Shown here: positions 40,629 to 49,321 of the stretch, in pieces
Numbering within the stretch: the stretch's first letter is position 1
Layout: each line of letters starts with the position of its first letter
DNA from: Halocalculus aciditolerans
GTDB taxonomy: Archaea; Halobacteriota; Halobacteria; Halobacteriales; Halobacteriaceae
NCBI RefSeq assembly: GCF_014647475.1
Contig: NZ_BMPG01000006.1
Location: forward strand, 1 to 64,000
Direction of reading: 5' to 3'
DNA: 64,000 nucleotides
Program-made: the position numbers and the translations under genes
Notes under the pieces: model-generated
Database searches by the model: none
What the model was told of the DNA's origin: nothing
What the model saw: the letters and a program-made list of their open reading frames with translations, nothing else

Positions 40629-41554
40629 TGTGGTAGTGGCACCTCGTAGTCAGCCGCCAGCTCCTGGAACTCGCCCCACTCCGGGAGCCGGTCGTCGTCG
40701 TCGACCTCGCCGTGCGTCTCGAGGTAGCGGAGCAAGGCGTCGATTTCGTCTTCGAGGGCATACTTCGCCGCCTGCTCTCGGAGGTCCGCCTCGTCGACGT
40801 CGACGTGGCTGAGCAGGAGGAGACAGTACGAGCGGTGGCGGCTGCCGTCGTCGATCAGCAGCATGTGACAGCAGAGCTCCGCCGGCGAGACTGCGTCGAG
40901 GTCCTCGGAATAGACGTAGTAGCGATGGCCCGTGAGCAGGAACTGGAGGTCAAAGGCTGCGAACCGAGCGAGGCCGGTTTCGTGGAACTCCTCCGCATCG
41001 ATCTCCGTCTCGGCCTGCGCGAGGAATTCGTCGTAGTCCTCCCAGAGAATCGTCCCCTTCGTGGCGACGGCTTCGAGGCGTTGACGATGCAGATGGTGTG
41101 CGAGCTCACGGGCGAACTCGTGGAGGCGGTCGAAGTCGCCGTTGAACTCGTAGCGGCCGTCGGCCGTCCCGACGAGACCACGGTCGCGAAACCGCTTGAG
41201 GACCCGGTTGACCGTGTTGCGGTAGTTGTCGCTCCGGTCGGCGATCTCAGAGACGGTTCGCGGCTGGTCGAGGTAGTACAGCACTTCGAGTGCCTTGCCC
41301 GTCAGCAGTTCGGGGAAATCGATGTGGGAGTGCTGGCGGACGAGGTCCCGGTAGAGTTCGACGGCGCGAGCATCCGACGGAATAACTCGTTTTCGCCGGC
41401 CGTCGCGTTCCGTGTAGACCAGCCCCTTCTCAACGAGGTCGGCGACGGCACGAGAGAGGTAGCTCTCGCTGTGGTCGAGCTTCGTCGCGAGCTCGGAGAT
41501 CGTGTCGCCGCGGTCGACCATGGCGAGGACCTCGAGTTCGATGCGCCGGAGCAC
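40625..41554 (-). CDS. Two-winged-helix regulator, AbiEi-like antitoxin candidate
   Basis: The 309-residue protein starts at GTG 41554, placed about 25 bp from the TATA box centred near 41581, so the mRNA should be leaderless. It has two successive winged helices (about 1-60 and 78-120: TVSEIADRSDNYRNTVNRVL) and a C-terminal alpha domain. It is translationally coupled to the nucleotidyltransferase gene. The TATA box is embedded in a perfect inverted repeat, as expected if this protein represses its own promoter. Confidence 0.7.
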   Translation of the reverse strand: MLRRIELEVLAMVDRGDTISELATKLDHSESYLSRAVADLVEKGLVYTERDGRRKRVIPSDARAVELYRDLVRQHSHIDFPELLTGKALEVLYYLDQPRTVSEIADRSDNYRNTVNRVLKRFRDRGLVGTADGRYEFNGDFDRLHEFARELAHHLHRQRLEAVATKGTILWEDYDEFLAQAETEIDAEEFHETGLARFAAFDLQFLLTGHRYYVYSEDLDAVSPAELCCHMLLIDDGSRHRSYCLLLLSHVDVDEADLREQAAKYALEDEIDALLRYLETHGEVDDDDRLPEWGEFQELAADYEVPLPQ

Positions 41555-41568
41555 GGTGTAACATAGTA

Positions 41569-41594
41569 CGAAACTTGTATATAAAGAAGTTTCG
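41569..41594 (-). promoter_or_regulatory. TATA box inside a perfect inverted repeat
   Basis: CGAAACTT (41569-41576) and AAGTTTCG (41587-41594) flank GTATATAAAG. A repressor on the arms would cover the TATA box and block TBP/TFB. Confidence 0.7.
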
Positions 41595-41637
41595 AGTAGT
41601 GTTACAATCAGCAGGCACGAGAGCCGTCTCTATCGTC

Positions 41638-41678
41638 TTAACCAACAAAACTATGGGTTCATGGGCCGTGTTGGTTAA
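41638..41678. repeat. TTAACCAAC palindrome, copy 6
   Basis: Perfect arms (41638-41646, 41670-41678) around 23 bp, between divergent genes and only 14 bp before the ATG at 41693. Confidence 0.85.
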
Positions 41679-41692
41679 CACGAGAGTAGCCG

Positions 41693-42016
41693 ATGTCCTA
41701 CGAACCCCCGACCCCACCGGCGAACCTCCCGACGGAGATCGTCAACACGCTCAACGAGTCGAGCCCGGAGCAGCTCCGAGACGTTGCGACGTACGCTGAG
41801 GCGCTCGCCGAGCACAAGGAACGAGAGGCCCGTCTCGAGGAGTCGGCAGATCAAGAAGAGGTCGAGGAGCGCCCCGATGACCTCCCAGACGACGTGCCGG
41901 CGAAGGCGACGATCACGATCAAGGAGATCAACGACAACCGCTACTACTACTGGCAGTGGCGGGAAGGCGATTCGGTGACGTCGAAGTACAAAGGGCCGGT
42001 GAATCCCGACGAGTAG
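41693..42016 (+). CDS. Small acidic protein next to replication origin
   Basis: A 107-residue protein: helical N-terminal half (EIVNTLNESSPEQLRDVATY, AEALAEHKEREARLEE) and a C-terminal strand pair with aromatic residues (NRYYYWQWREGDSVTSKYKG). The C-terminal motif recalls short plasmid proteins of unknown function (DUF6788-like). It borders the iteron origin, so a replication or copy-number role is possible but not shown. Confidence 0.6.
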   Translation: MSYEPPTPPANLPTEIVNTLNESSPEQLRDVATYAEALAEHKEREARLEESADQEEVEERPDDLPDDVPAKATITIKEINDNRYYYWQWREGDSVTSKYKGPVNPDE

Positions 42017-42073
42017 ACGAGATGGAACTGTAGCCTGATGTTCGTTTCAACGTGATTCGTAGCGTAGCAGATG

Positions 42074-42233
42074 ACACCCCCCAGAGTGTGAATGGGATCG
42101 GTTTACCCGACACCCCTCGGTGTGAATGGGCTACCAACCGCCGATCTCTAACGAGACTTCACGCCGAGAGAAGACAGAGCAACACGCGGATAGATTACGC
42201 CTCGTTTACCCCCACACCCCTCAGTGTGAATGG
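42074..42233. repeat. Origin iterons, three direct copies
   Basis: Copies at 42074-42096, 42110-42130 and 42214-42233, each ACACCCC, 2-4 bases, then GTGTGAATGG. Likely binding sites of the adjacent Orc1/Cdc6 protein. Confidence 0.75.
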
Positions 42234-42379
42234 TCCACCACCCAGGGTACCGCGATTAAGAAGGCATTAACAGCTGAAGTCCTCACGCCGTAGGGAGGGT
42301 TCTCGCCTCAGTGGCGAACCTTCGGCTTCGGCACAAGGCCTCGCCTTTTAGAATACATCCACTCGGAGAGCTGTTTAGA

Positions 42380-42405
42380 CTGTAGTATAATAAAGATAAC
42401 TACAG
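42380..42405. other. AT-rich inverted repeat, unwinding-element candidate
   Basis: CTGTAGT (42380-42386) and ACTACAG (42399-42405) enclose ATAATAAAGATA, the most AT-rich part of the origin region. Confidence 0.5.
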
Positions 42406-42551
42406 CTGCGGTGCGGTGCAGTAGCGGTTCGGGTCAGCTACCGTGGCAGAACGTGTAAGCCGCTCTTCGGGCCGTACTAGGTTCTTCAGACGAACGAGAC
42501 TACCTCCTCGACTCGCGCTCTATCTCTACAACCGTCGTATCCTATGGGGGA

Positions 42552-42570
42552 CCATTCACACCGAGGGGTG
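42552..42570. repeat. Origin iteron, inverted copy
   Basis: CCATTCACACCGAGGGGTG, the reverse orientation of the iterons at 42074-42233, at the 3' end of orc1/cdc6. Confidence 0.75.
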
Positions 42571-42576
42571 GGGGTG

Positions 42577-43845
42577 TCACCATCCCATCAACGTCTGGAG
42601 TTCCGGCGTTGAGTTGATCAGTCCAGTTCGCGTACTCTCAACGTCTCCTTGGAGCGAATACGACCTGAACTTCCCCTGATCTCCGCCTTCCTTCTTTTTC
42701 GATTCGAGAACTCCTGTCGTCACGTGCTTGTTCAGAAGCTCAAGCGCACGATTGTACCCCTTGGGCTCTACTTCGACGTCCCGTGCTACTGTTTGGTAAA
42801 CCTCGTGAATCTCTGACGTCCGGAACCATTCTTTCTCCGGGTTATTCCGGTCAAGACGCGTGAGAGCAAACAGGAGTAATTTCCCGGACAACGGAGTCCC
42901 TTTCACCATCTCCATAAAGAGTTCAACTTCGACGAGTTCGTCAGCTTCGAGCACGTGATTCGCGGTCACGATATCGTCGCCTTCTTCGTCGGCGATCTCG
43001 CCCGCATTCCGGAACAATCGGACTGCCCGTCGAGCGTCACCGTGTTCTTCAGCTGCGAGTTCAGCCGTGGTTGGAATCACCTCGTCATCGAGGACACCGT
43101 CGTAAAATGCGTCCCGTCGATTTTCGAGGATTGCAATGAGCTGGTCTTCTTCGTACGGTGTGAACGTTCGGTGTTCTGGCTGGAGAGTCGATTGTACCCG
43201 TGACTCAATTTCGCCTTTGAATTCGATGTCGTTCGAAATCCCGATTGTAACGACTGGGAAGTCAACGTCGTCTTTTGATTGTGTCCGTGATAGCGTGTAG
43301 AGGACCTCGTTGACTTCTCCGTGCTTGTCGATTTCATCAATGATGACGACGAGGCCGCCAGAGAACTCCCTCTGAACAACGGGCCACAATTTCTGATCCC
43401 GATAATGCTCGGCTGAGAGGCCTTGATAGGGGACATCAAGCGGGTTCTCTGCTTTCGCGTTCACCTGCTCTGCAATCTTTCGGAAGGTGGAGGTATACGT
43501 AGAGATGGGGTCCGGGTTAATGTAGGCGGTAACGATCGGGGAGTCCGTTCCTGCAGTTGCTGCTTCAAGCCGCTCGCAGACGTGTCTTGCAACTAGTGTC
43601 TTCCCCGTCCCGGTTTCTCCCCACTCCAGGACGTTATCCGGGACGCTATTTGTCCGCATCTTTCGGAGATTCTTGGCCAAGAACGTGATATGGTCGTCTC
43701 GTCCGACAATTCGATTGGCGTCAGGAACGTTATCGATCTTGAGCAACCACGGTTTCTCAAAAATATCCGATTCATCTTCGCTATCGCCCTCGTCGACATT
43801 TAATATCTCGTCGACGGTGGTTTGTGTGGAATTGTTGTTTGGCAT
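42577..43845 (-). CDS. cdc6: Orc1/Cdc6 replication initiator (iteron-flanked)
   Basis: A 422-residue AAA+ initiator: Walker A WGETGTGKT at 75-83, Walker B VVIIDEID, sensor-type TIGISND, and a C-terminal winged helix. It recognises origin repeats and loads the MCM helicase. The gene is bracketed by seven matching iterons (42074-42570 and 43861-43963), marking it as the initiator for this origin. The Trp before the P-loop and the long acidic N-terminus (about 30 residues) set it apart from chromosomal Orc1. Low-GC compared with flanks. Confidence 0.92.
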   Translation of the reverse strand: MPNNNSTQTTVDEILNVDEGDSEDESDIFEKPWLLKIDNVPDANRIVGRDDHITFLAKNLRKMRTNSVPDNVLEWGETGTGKTLVARHVCERLEAATAGTDSPIVTAYINPDPISTYTSTFRKIAEQVNAKAENPLDVPYQGLSAEHYRDQKLWPVVQREFSGGLVVIIDEIDKHGEVNEVLYTLSRTQSKDDVDFPVVTIGISNDIEFKGEIESRVQSTLQPEHRTFTPYEEDQLIAILENRRDAFYDGVLDDEVIPTTAELAAEEHGDARRAVRLFRNAGEIADEEGDDIVTANHVLEADELVEVELFMEMVKGTPLSGKLLLFALTRLDRNNPEKEWFRTSEIHEVYQTVARDVEVEPKGYNRALELLNKHVTTGVLESKKKEGGDQGKFRSYSLQGDVESTRTGLINSTPELQTLMGW

Positions 43846-43860
43846 GAGCGGACCAATTCA

Positions 43861-43963
43861 CCCCATTCACATATAGGTTGTCCACCCTCGGTGTGATTGA
43901 TTTGTCTCCATTCACACTCCGGGGGGTGTTCCAGAGAGCAGGACCCCCCAGAGTGTGAGTGGG
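43861..43963. repeat. Origin iterons upstream of orc1/cdc6
   Basis: CCCCATTCACA (43861, partial), CCACCCTCGGTGTGATTGA (43882-43900, variant), CCATTCACACTCC plus GGGGGGTGT (43908-43929) and CCCCCCAGAGTGTGAGTGGG (43944-43963). They overlap the gene's promoter, so Orc1 may repress itself. Confidence 0.7.
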
Positions 43964-44019
43964 ATCGACCTCGTCGCCCACTTGTGATTTTGCTCACCTC
44001 AGAAGAGATTTGAGACTAC

Positions 44020-46185
44020 TCATCCGTTCCGGGCTGCTGTAAACTCCGTCAGCTCCACCTCTCGTGTCTCCGCGAGTCTCCGTCGAATATCTGTACGATC
44101 CCACCCCAGCGGCAACAGCACGCTCTCAATCGCTCGAACCAGCTGCGTCTCGTAGTACGAGGCGTCGTAGGTCTCGATCTCCTCGTGGGCGAGGGCGACC
44201 CGGTCTCGCGAGGATTTCTCGTCGTCGACGACCACGTACTCGATATCTTGGCCCGGGTGGACTGCCAGGTCCTGCTCGCGGGCTCGCTTCAAGGCGGCCA
44301 CGTTCTGGGTATTCTGTGAGTACCCCTCCAGGGGCTTCGAGACACGGTTCCGTTCGACGAGCCGCTCCACTGCCACGTTGCCCGCCTGCAGTTCGTCGAT
44401 TGCTCGTTCGAGCCGTCCGAGCACCGCGTCCGGTGACCGCGTGGCATCGAGCCGGTCAAGACAGTCCCGCTGGACGTTCTCGATGAACGGCGGAGTGGAA
44501 CGCTGTCGGGCTTCGATGCCCCTGATCTTGAAGTCGTCGTCGCCGGCGACCTTCCCGAAGTACTTCGTTAGCGCGCCGGCGTCGCTCTCGCGCTGCGGGA
44601 CGAACGCCACCCAGTCGTAGTGGGCTTCGTGTTCGAGCCGAATCTCGACGCGTTCCGTGATCTCCGTCGCGAGCGTCTGGAGGTCCTCGCGGTCATCGTC
44701 GTTGACGTCGGGGTCCGGAGTCACCCAGATGGAGTCAACGATGCCGTGGACGACGCGCCAGCCGCCAGCTTCCAGTCGCTGTTTCGCCGTCAACAGAATC
44801 TCGCGAGCGAACGCGTTGATTGCCTCGTGGCACTCGATGCGGCCGAACTTCGCGTTGCTGAATCCCTGATAGCCGAAGCAGGCGACGAGAATCCACTTCA
44901 GCGCTCCCGACCGTCCCTCGAGCTCCGCCAGCCGGTCCTCGTCGGGGTCGTCCCGTTCCTTCTCGCGACGGATGGCCGCCTTGATCTCGTCGCGCGCGTC
45001 GATGATCGGCTGCAGCACGTCGGCGAGGTAGCCCCGGTCGTCGCAGATCGAGTATCCGAGGCCGGGGACGTCGTCGCGGTCGCCGTGGCAGTCACACCGG
45101 ATGACGTCCGGTGAGACGTTTCTGGTACAGATGATGTTCGGGTACAACGAGGAGAAGTCGAGTTCGTGGACATTCTCGTGGAAGCCGACCTCGGGCGCGA
45201 AGATGAACCCGCCGCGATCGGCATCGTGGAGCGTCCCCATCGGCTTGTAGAACTCGTGGCGCCAGGAGTTCCACGGGACGAGGACGCCGCGGTCGTGGGC
45301 CTCGCAGATCTGGATCGCCGTGAGGACGTTCCCGATCGACGCCCACGCGAGCTCTTGGACTGGCTTGTTCGAGCGCGACACGAGGTCGAGGACGCCGTTG
45401 AGGTTCGTCTCCCCGTAGAAGAACGTGTTCGACTCGTCGATGATCGCCCGCCCGGGGACGTTGTACCGCGCCGGCGAGTGACCGACGCGGCCGTAGCTCG
45501 AGTACGTCGACCGACTCGCGAGCTGCTGGTAGTCGACGCCCGGCCACCGACTCAGCGAGAAATCGTCGACGCCGGCGTCCGTCGCCATCTCGTACAGGGT
45601 CGGGACGATCTCGCTGGTTGAGCAGACTAGGACGTCCGGATTGTGCGCTTCGAGTGCCCCTTGGACGGCGGTCAGGATATCCGTCGGCGAGCCGGTGACG
45701 GTGTCGCCGGCGACAGACAACTCCCCATAGACGTCGTTGCTCGTTTCGGTCACCGGGACGCTGAGACGGAGCGTCGACAGCTCGCTCGCCGGCGTCGGAT
45801 CGGCGCCGGTCTCCAGACAGTATCGGAACTCTCGCGAGAAGTCGACGTTGAAACAGGCGAGATCCCCGACTGGATAGGCCGACAGCTGGCGCGCTTGACG
45901 AGCGAGTGGGGTGACGCGGTCGATGTGGGTGATGTCGACCGCGAGAACGGCCTCCTCGTCTCGTCGAAAGCCCGGCCGTCGCGCAACCATCTCGGTCGCG
46001 ACGACGTCTGGGTGCTGGTCGTACACCGACTGGAGTGTCGTGAGGTCGAGGTCGGACGCTGGGTCGCGAGGGGCGACGTAGAAGCGTGGAGTGTAGTCAT
46101 CGCGCTCGGTCGCGACGGCGCCGCCGGTGGTTGCCTCCCACTCCAGGACGCGGCCGTCATCCAGAAAGTCGATACTGAACGGCAT
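44020..46185 (-). CDS. polB: B-family DNA polymerase
   Basis: ATG 46185 (MPFSIDFLDDG) is preferred; a TTG 24 bases earlier is possible. The 721-residue protein has an N-terminal exonuclease-like region with poorly kept acidic motifs, motif A LDFSSLYPNII (catalytic Asp), motif B KWILVACFGYQGF, and motif C read as IVDSIWV in place of the usual DTDS. The second, metal-binding Asp of motif C is retained, so polymerase activity is possible; proofreading is doubtful. It probably replicates or repairs the element and is set beside two Orc genes. Confidence 0.88.
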   Translation of the reverse strand: MPFSIDFLDDGRVLEWEATTGGAVATERDDYTPRFYVAPRDPASDLDLTTLQSVYDQHPDVVATEMVARRPGFRRDEEAVLAVDITHIDRVTPLARQARQLSAYPVGDLACFNVDFSREFRYCLETGADPTPASELSTLRLSVPVTETSNDVYGELSVAGDTVTGSPTDILTAVQGALEAHNPDVLVCSTSEIVPTLYEMATDAGVDDFSLSRWPGVDYQQLASRSTYSSYGRVGHSPARYNVPGRAIIDESNTFFYGETNLNGVLDLVSRSNKPVQELAWASIGNVLTAIQICEAHDRGVLVPWNSWRHEFYKPMGTLHDADRGGFIFAPEVGFHENVHELDFSSLYPNIICTRNVSPDVIRCDCHGDRDDVPGLGYSICDDRGYLADVLQPIIDARDEIKAAIRREKERDDPDEDRLAELEGRSGALKWILVACFGYQGFSNAKFGRIECHEAINAFAREILLTAKQRLEAGGWRVVHGIVDSIWVTPDPDVNDDDREDLQTLATEITERVEIRLEHEAHYDWVAFVPQRESDAGALTKYFGKVAGDDDFKIRGIEARQRSTPPFIENVQRDCLDRLDATRSPDAVLGRLERAIDELQAGNVAVERLVERNRVSKPLEGYSQNTQNVAALKRAREQDLAVHPGQDIEYVVVDDEKSSRDRVALAHEEIETYDASYYETQLVRAIESVLLPLGWDRTDIRRRLAETREVELTEFTAARNG

Positions 46186-46322
46186 TTGTGGCTCTTTCGC
46201 CTCTACCAAACTGGACGATTGCGTGTCTAATAAGCTGAGGCGTGTCGTTTCCGAGTCTCAACCGAATAGCGGAAAATGCCTCTAACATCCGATCTTGTCG
46301 TTGTTTTGCGTGTGCTTTTTCA

Positions 46323-46343
46323 TTTCCGGGATGATTTCCGGGA
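46323..46343. repeat. TTTCCGGGA direct repeat pair
   Basis: TTTCCGGGA at 46323-46331 and 46335-46343. The same nonamer recurs upstream of the second orc1/cdc6 gene (52734, 52823 and a variant at 52884). Confidence 0.65.
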
Positions 46344-46355
46344 TCGCAGACAAGT

Positions 46356-46396
46356 TTAGCCAACAGGTTCGGTTGTTGGCATCATTCGTTGGTTAA
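46356..46396. repeat. TTAACCAAC palindrome, copy 7 (one mismatch)
   Basis: TTAGCCAAC (46356-46364) and GTTGGTTAA (46388-46396) around 23 bp, between divergent genes. Confidence 0.75.
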
Positions 46397-46534
46397 CTGC
46401 CAGATTTGATCGTCGCGTATCCTCCTTTAAATGCCATCAAAGCCTTTAGCTGCTGTCTCAATCCTGACCAAAATCATACTCTGGGTATATACAGACCAAA
46501 GACTTATTTGGTATCTGGAGTATGGTATTGGTAT

Positions 46535-47593
46535 ATGAGGCCGAATGTTGACATTCCGTGGTCCATCCATGGGAGAATCAAGGAGCACGCAGAGCAGACT
46601 GACCAAACAATCGAGGAAGCGTATATCGAGACCCTTGAGAACGGAGTCCGAGATCTTCCCGAACAGCGGGGAGAAGTCACTCTTCCACGCCCCGGTTACA
46701 ACGATTTTGGGCCACGACTTATTCGAACGCAAGGCACGGACTCCCCGGACATCAATGACTCAGTGACTTTCCATCCGTTTTTCCACCTCGGTGAGGACTC
46801 GATGGAAATCCGAACACGGACGGATGATATGGATGTCGATGAGTTCACAAACCGATTGGCAAAACTCCACAACGTAGGAAGACTCAGCACGTCTTGGTTC
46901 ACAGTTCATCAGCTGGGTGGAGCACTCGTCGGTCGGGGGCCTGCTAACCTTGCCACGGCAGTCAGAGAGGCCCACGCCACGTTCGCTGATGAGGACATTC
47001 CGACATACAAGAATGGACACCTCATCTATATTGCTAACCTCGCCTACGAAGACGAATACTTGCTTATCAGGGCGGAACTTCCCCGCCCATCCCGTGACAA
47101 ACAGCTACTTTCAAATGTAGAACTCCGGTTCATCACGGAAGGCGTTCCCGTTACTGGAGCACTCTATCAACGCCTGGCTCGCGCCTTTGGTTTTAATGAA
47201 CTATTCAATGCCACGGCATTCGATCTTCCACGAACGGGATTCAACGCACCAGAGGGTAGCACACCAGCTGTCACTGAACAGATCACCACGGAAGAGGAGA
47301 ACTACGACGACCCAAGTGTTAACGGGATTATCATCGAGAATCCATTACAGAATAACGACGATCTCCTTTCTCATCTCAAATCAGAACTTGGCGGATCTGA
47401 TCGATCTAAATCAGAAGCAGAACACCATATTGAGGTGTTAGCAAATTACGACGAGCTGTACTGTGATCTCACTCACAACCACGGATTGTCTGAGGATCGG
47501 GAGTATGAATTCAAGGGATTATCTGCGACATACATCAAGCCTCTTTTCAACCGAAACAGTACGTGGAATCTTACAGCCAGTGTCAGCTGGTGA
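46535..47593 (+). CDS. Hypothetical protein with RHH-like N-terminus
   Basis: The ATG at 46535 (MRPNVDIPWSIHGRIKEHAE) is preferred over 46406 because the upstream part lies in promoter-like AT-rich DNA. The 352-residue product starts like a ribbon-helix-helix DNA-binding segment (strand then EHAEQTDQTIEEAYIETLEN) and continues into a ~300-residue alpha/beta region with no recognised motif. AT content is higher than the surrounding replication genes, suggesting separate transfer. It may be a regulator or a phage-derived protein; function unknown. Confidence 0.6.
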   Translation: MRPNVDIPWSIHGRIKEHAEQTDQTIEEAYIETLENGVRDLPEQRGEVTLPRPGYNDFGPRLIRTQGTDSPDINDSVTFHPFFHLGEDSMEIRTRTDDMDVDEFTNRLAKLHNVGRLSTSWFTVHQLGGALVGRGPANLATAVREAHATFADEDIPTYKNGHLIYIANLAYEDEYLLIRAELPRPSRDKQLLSNVELRFITEGVPVTGALYQRLARAFGFNELFNATAFDLPRTGFNAPEGSTPAVTEQITTEEENYDDPSVNGIIIENPLQNNDDLLSHLKSELGGSDRSKSEAEHHIEVLANYDELYCDLTHNHGLSEDREYEFKGLSATYIKPLFNRNSTWNLTASVSW

Positions 47594-47773
47594 TTTCAGT
47601 ACGAACATCGGTTAAGACGTGTTTCTTTAAAATAAGACGAGTAAGGGTTATGAAGAGAAATTCCGACTCTCAATCTGAAGATTTACTCTTGGCAGAACTC
47701 TGGAATGGGGGGAGATATAGCTCTCAATCGATGGATCGAGCGACTGCATCATGAAGTGGGATTTCGAGTATCG

Positions 47774-48097
47774 TTATTGTCCTTCCTGGTCGTGATCGTC
47801 GTAGCGAGACTGCCTCTCGTGGTCCTCTCCGCTCCTTTCGACCGCGGCTTCGAGTTCCTCGAGGCGCTCTTCGTGGTCGTCGAGGCGCCCCTCCTGTTCG
47901 AGATCGATGCTGAGCAGCGCCGGCAGCAGCGGGTTCTGGTGGTTCAACAGCCCGCTCGCGTCGGCGTGCTCGCGGGCGTACTCGAACAGCCGGTCGAAGC
48001 GCGGCTGGTCGCGACGCCGCAGTGCCCGGCGGAATTCCGCCCACCGCTCTTCGATAGCCCGGAGCGCATCCCGGTAGGTTGGGTTCGTGCGCCCCAT
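47774..48097 (-). CDS. Small charged protein downstream of RecA-like gene
   Basis: ATG 48097 gives 107 residues (MGRTNPTYRDALRAIEERWA). It is a highly charged helical protein with a C-terminal Glu/Arg/His-rich coiled coil (DDHEERLEELEAAVERSGED). It starts 2 bp after the stop of the RecA-like gene and must be co-translated; a complex of the two is plausible. Family known only as hypothetical in haloarchaea. Confidence 0.65.
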   Translation of the reverse strand: MGRTNPTYRDALRAIEERWAEFRRALRRRDQPRFDRLFEYAREHADASGLLNHQNPLLPALLSIDLEQEGRLDDHEERLEELEAAVERSGEDHERQSRYDDHDQEGQ

Positions 48098-48099
48098 CG

Positions 48100-49044
48100 C
48101 TATCGGCCTCCTGTCCCGGTCGCGGTCCACGCATCGAGCAAGGGGTCCGCGGTGGCCGCCACCGTCTCACCGTCAGCTGTGACGCCTGTCCCGACACCCT
48201 CCGGAGTCGGCGTCGACGGCGTCGGAGTTGTCGGTTCCACGCCGACCTGCGTGGCGCGTGCCGCGAGCAGCTGCCGCCAGTACGCGAACGTCGTCTGGTA
48301 GTACGCGCCGTCGTCGACGGGATAGACGAGCGTCTCGAAGTCCTCGCCGACGACCCGTGGGCCCATCCGAGTTTGCTCGCACTCGAGGTGATGGTCGGTG
48401 ACCGTCGCGACTGGCTCGGTGAATTCGTTTCGTTCGTTTCGCGTAACGATCGCCGGGATGTCGTACCCATCGGCGTAGGTCGCCAACCGGGCGAGGGTTC
48501 GGGCCTGGAGGGTTTTCGCGTGAGTCTCGTCGAGGGTATCGTCGACGCGGTACTGGGCGTCGACGGCCGGCGCGACGATGAGGGCGGGCGTGTGGGGCGA
48601 TGTGTCCTCGTCACGACCTGGTGCCCCTCGACCGGCCGCCCCGGCATCGACGGTGGACCTCTGGATCGACTTGTTCACCGCTGACGGGAGACCACAGACG
48701 GCGCCGTAGTGCTGGTAGGCGGTAAAACCGCGTGCCACGTGGATTCGGTTGAGCAACCGTTGACTGGGCGCGATCTGAGCGAGTGTCGTCGTCGTCGCGT
48801 GTCCATTTGCGTCGACCCAGAAGGCGGGCCCGTCGTGCAGGAGGAGATGGTCGAGCACGAGCGACTGCATGATCGGGACGCCACGGCCTCCCTCGACGTC
48901 GAGCAGCGTGATGCCGTCGTCGAGCTGTGGCAGCAGCATCTCGTCTGTAGTCGGATCGGCCTGGTCAGCGAGGGACTGATTGCGGTCAGCTCCCCGTGTC
49001 GGCTGGTCCACCGCCAATCGGTTCGACGTTGAGTGTTCTCCCAT
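48100..49044 (-). CDS. RecA/RadA-fold protein with degenerate P-loop
   Basis: The 314-residue protein has the strand-helix pattern of the RecA fold: ITLLDVEGGRGVPIMQSLVL in the Walker A place (GGRG instead of GxxGxGKT), AFWVDANGHAT, RIHVARGFTAYQHY, and LIVAPAVDAQY in the Walker B place. Such RadA-like proteins are frequent on haloarchaeal plasmids and may act in partition, recombination or as DNA-binding scaffolds without ATP use. The C-terminal ~40 residues are Pro/Thr-rich. First gene of a two-gene operon. Confidence 0.6.
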   Translation of the reverse strand: MGEHSTSNRLAVDQPTRGADRNQSLADQADPTTDEMLLPQLDDGITLLDVEGGRGVPIMQSLVLDHLLLHDGPAFWVDANGHATTTTLAQIAPSQRLLNRIHVARGFTAYQHYGAVCGLPSAVNKSIQRSTVDAGAAGRGAPGRDEDTSPHTPALIVAPAVDAQYRVDDTLDETHAKTLQARTLARLATYADGYDIPAIVTRNERNEFTEPVATVTDHHLECEQTRMGPRVVGEDFETLVYPVDDGAYYQTTFAYWRQLLAARATQVGVEPTTPTPSTPTPEGVGTGVTADGETVAATADPLLDAWTATGTGGR

Positions 49045-49208
49045 ACTCGACTAGTTGTCTACGTTCCCGATAAGCCGCGGCGTGGCGCTTCCGTGTTTCA
49101 GGGAAGGGCTGGAAGGTATGTAGAACCGGACTCAGGCAACGGATTTCTGCCATCGTTTGACCGTTTCCGAGAACGTTTCCAGAGAGGAAGGCAGACAGCA
49201 TCGTCGGA

Positions 49209-49250
49209 TTAACCAACAGTCCAGAGGATCACGGCTCAATTGTTGGTTAA
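49209..49250. repeat. TTAACCAAC palindrome, copy 8
   Basis: Perfect arms (49209-49217, 49242-49250) around 24 bp, between the 3' end of gene 49322-50764 and the start of gene 48100-49044. Confidence 0.85.
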
Positions 49251-49321
49251 GACTCTCCGAACCCATGGTGATCTCGCCCTCACGTAATTCGGTTGACGGC
49301 CCCGCATATTCCCCGAGCCTA

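Larger units (their letters stand above)
42017..42576. other. Putative replication origin, 560-bp gene-free region
   Basis: Holds three direct iterons and one inverted iteron of the GTGTGAATGGG type, an AT-rich inverted repeat that could unwind (42380-42405) and several GC hairpins (42300-42350). It lies just downstream of an orc1/cdc6 gene, whose other side carries the same iterons. The layout is that of an archaeal plasmid origin. Confidence 0.7.
46186..46534. other. 349-bp divergent intergenic region
   Basis: Contains two TTTCCGGGA repeats 12 bp apart (46323-46343), palindrome copy 7, and an AT-rich promoter zone (46480-46530) for the gene at 46535. Confidence 0.6.

Noticed and set aside
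40712-41566. 284-codon frame antisense to the AbiE-like regulator
   Set aside because: Shadow of a well-supported winged-helix gene with a proper promoter.
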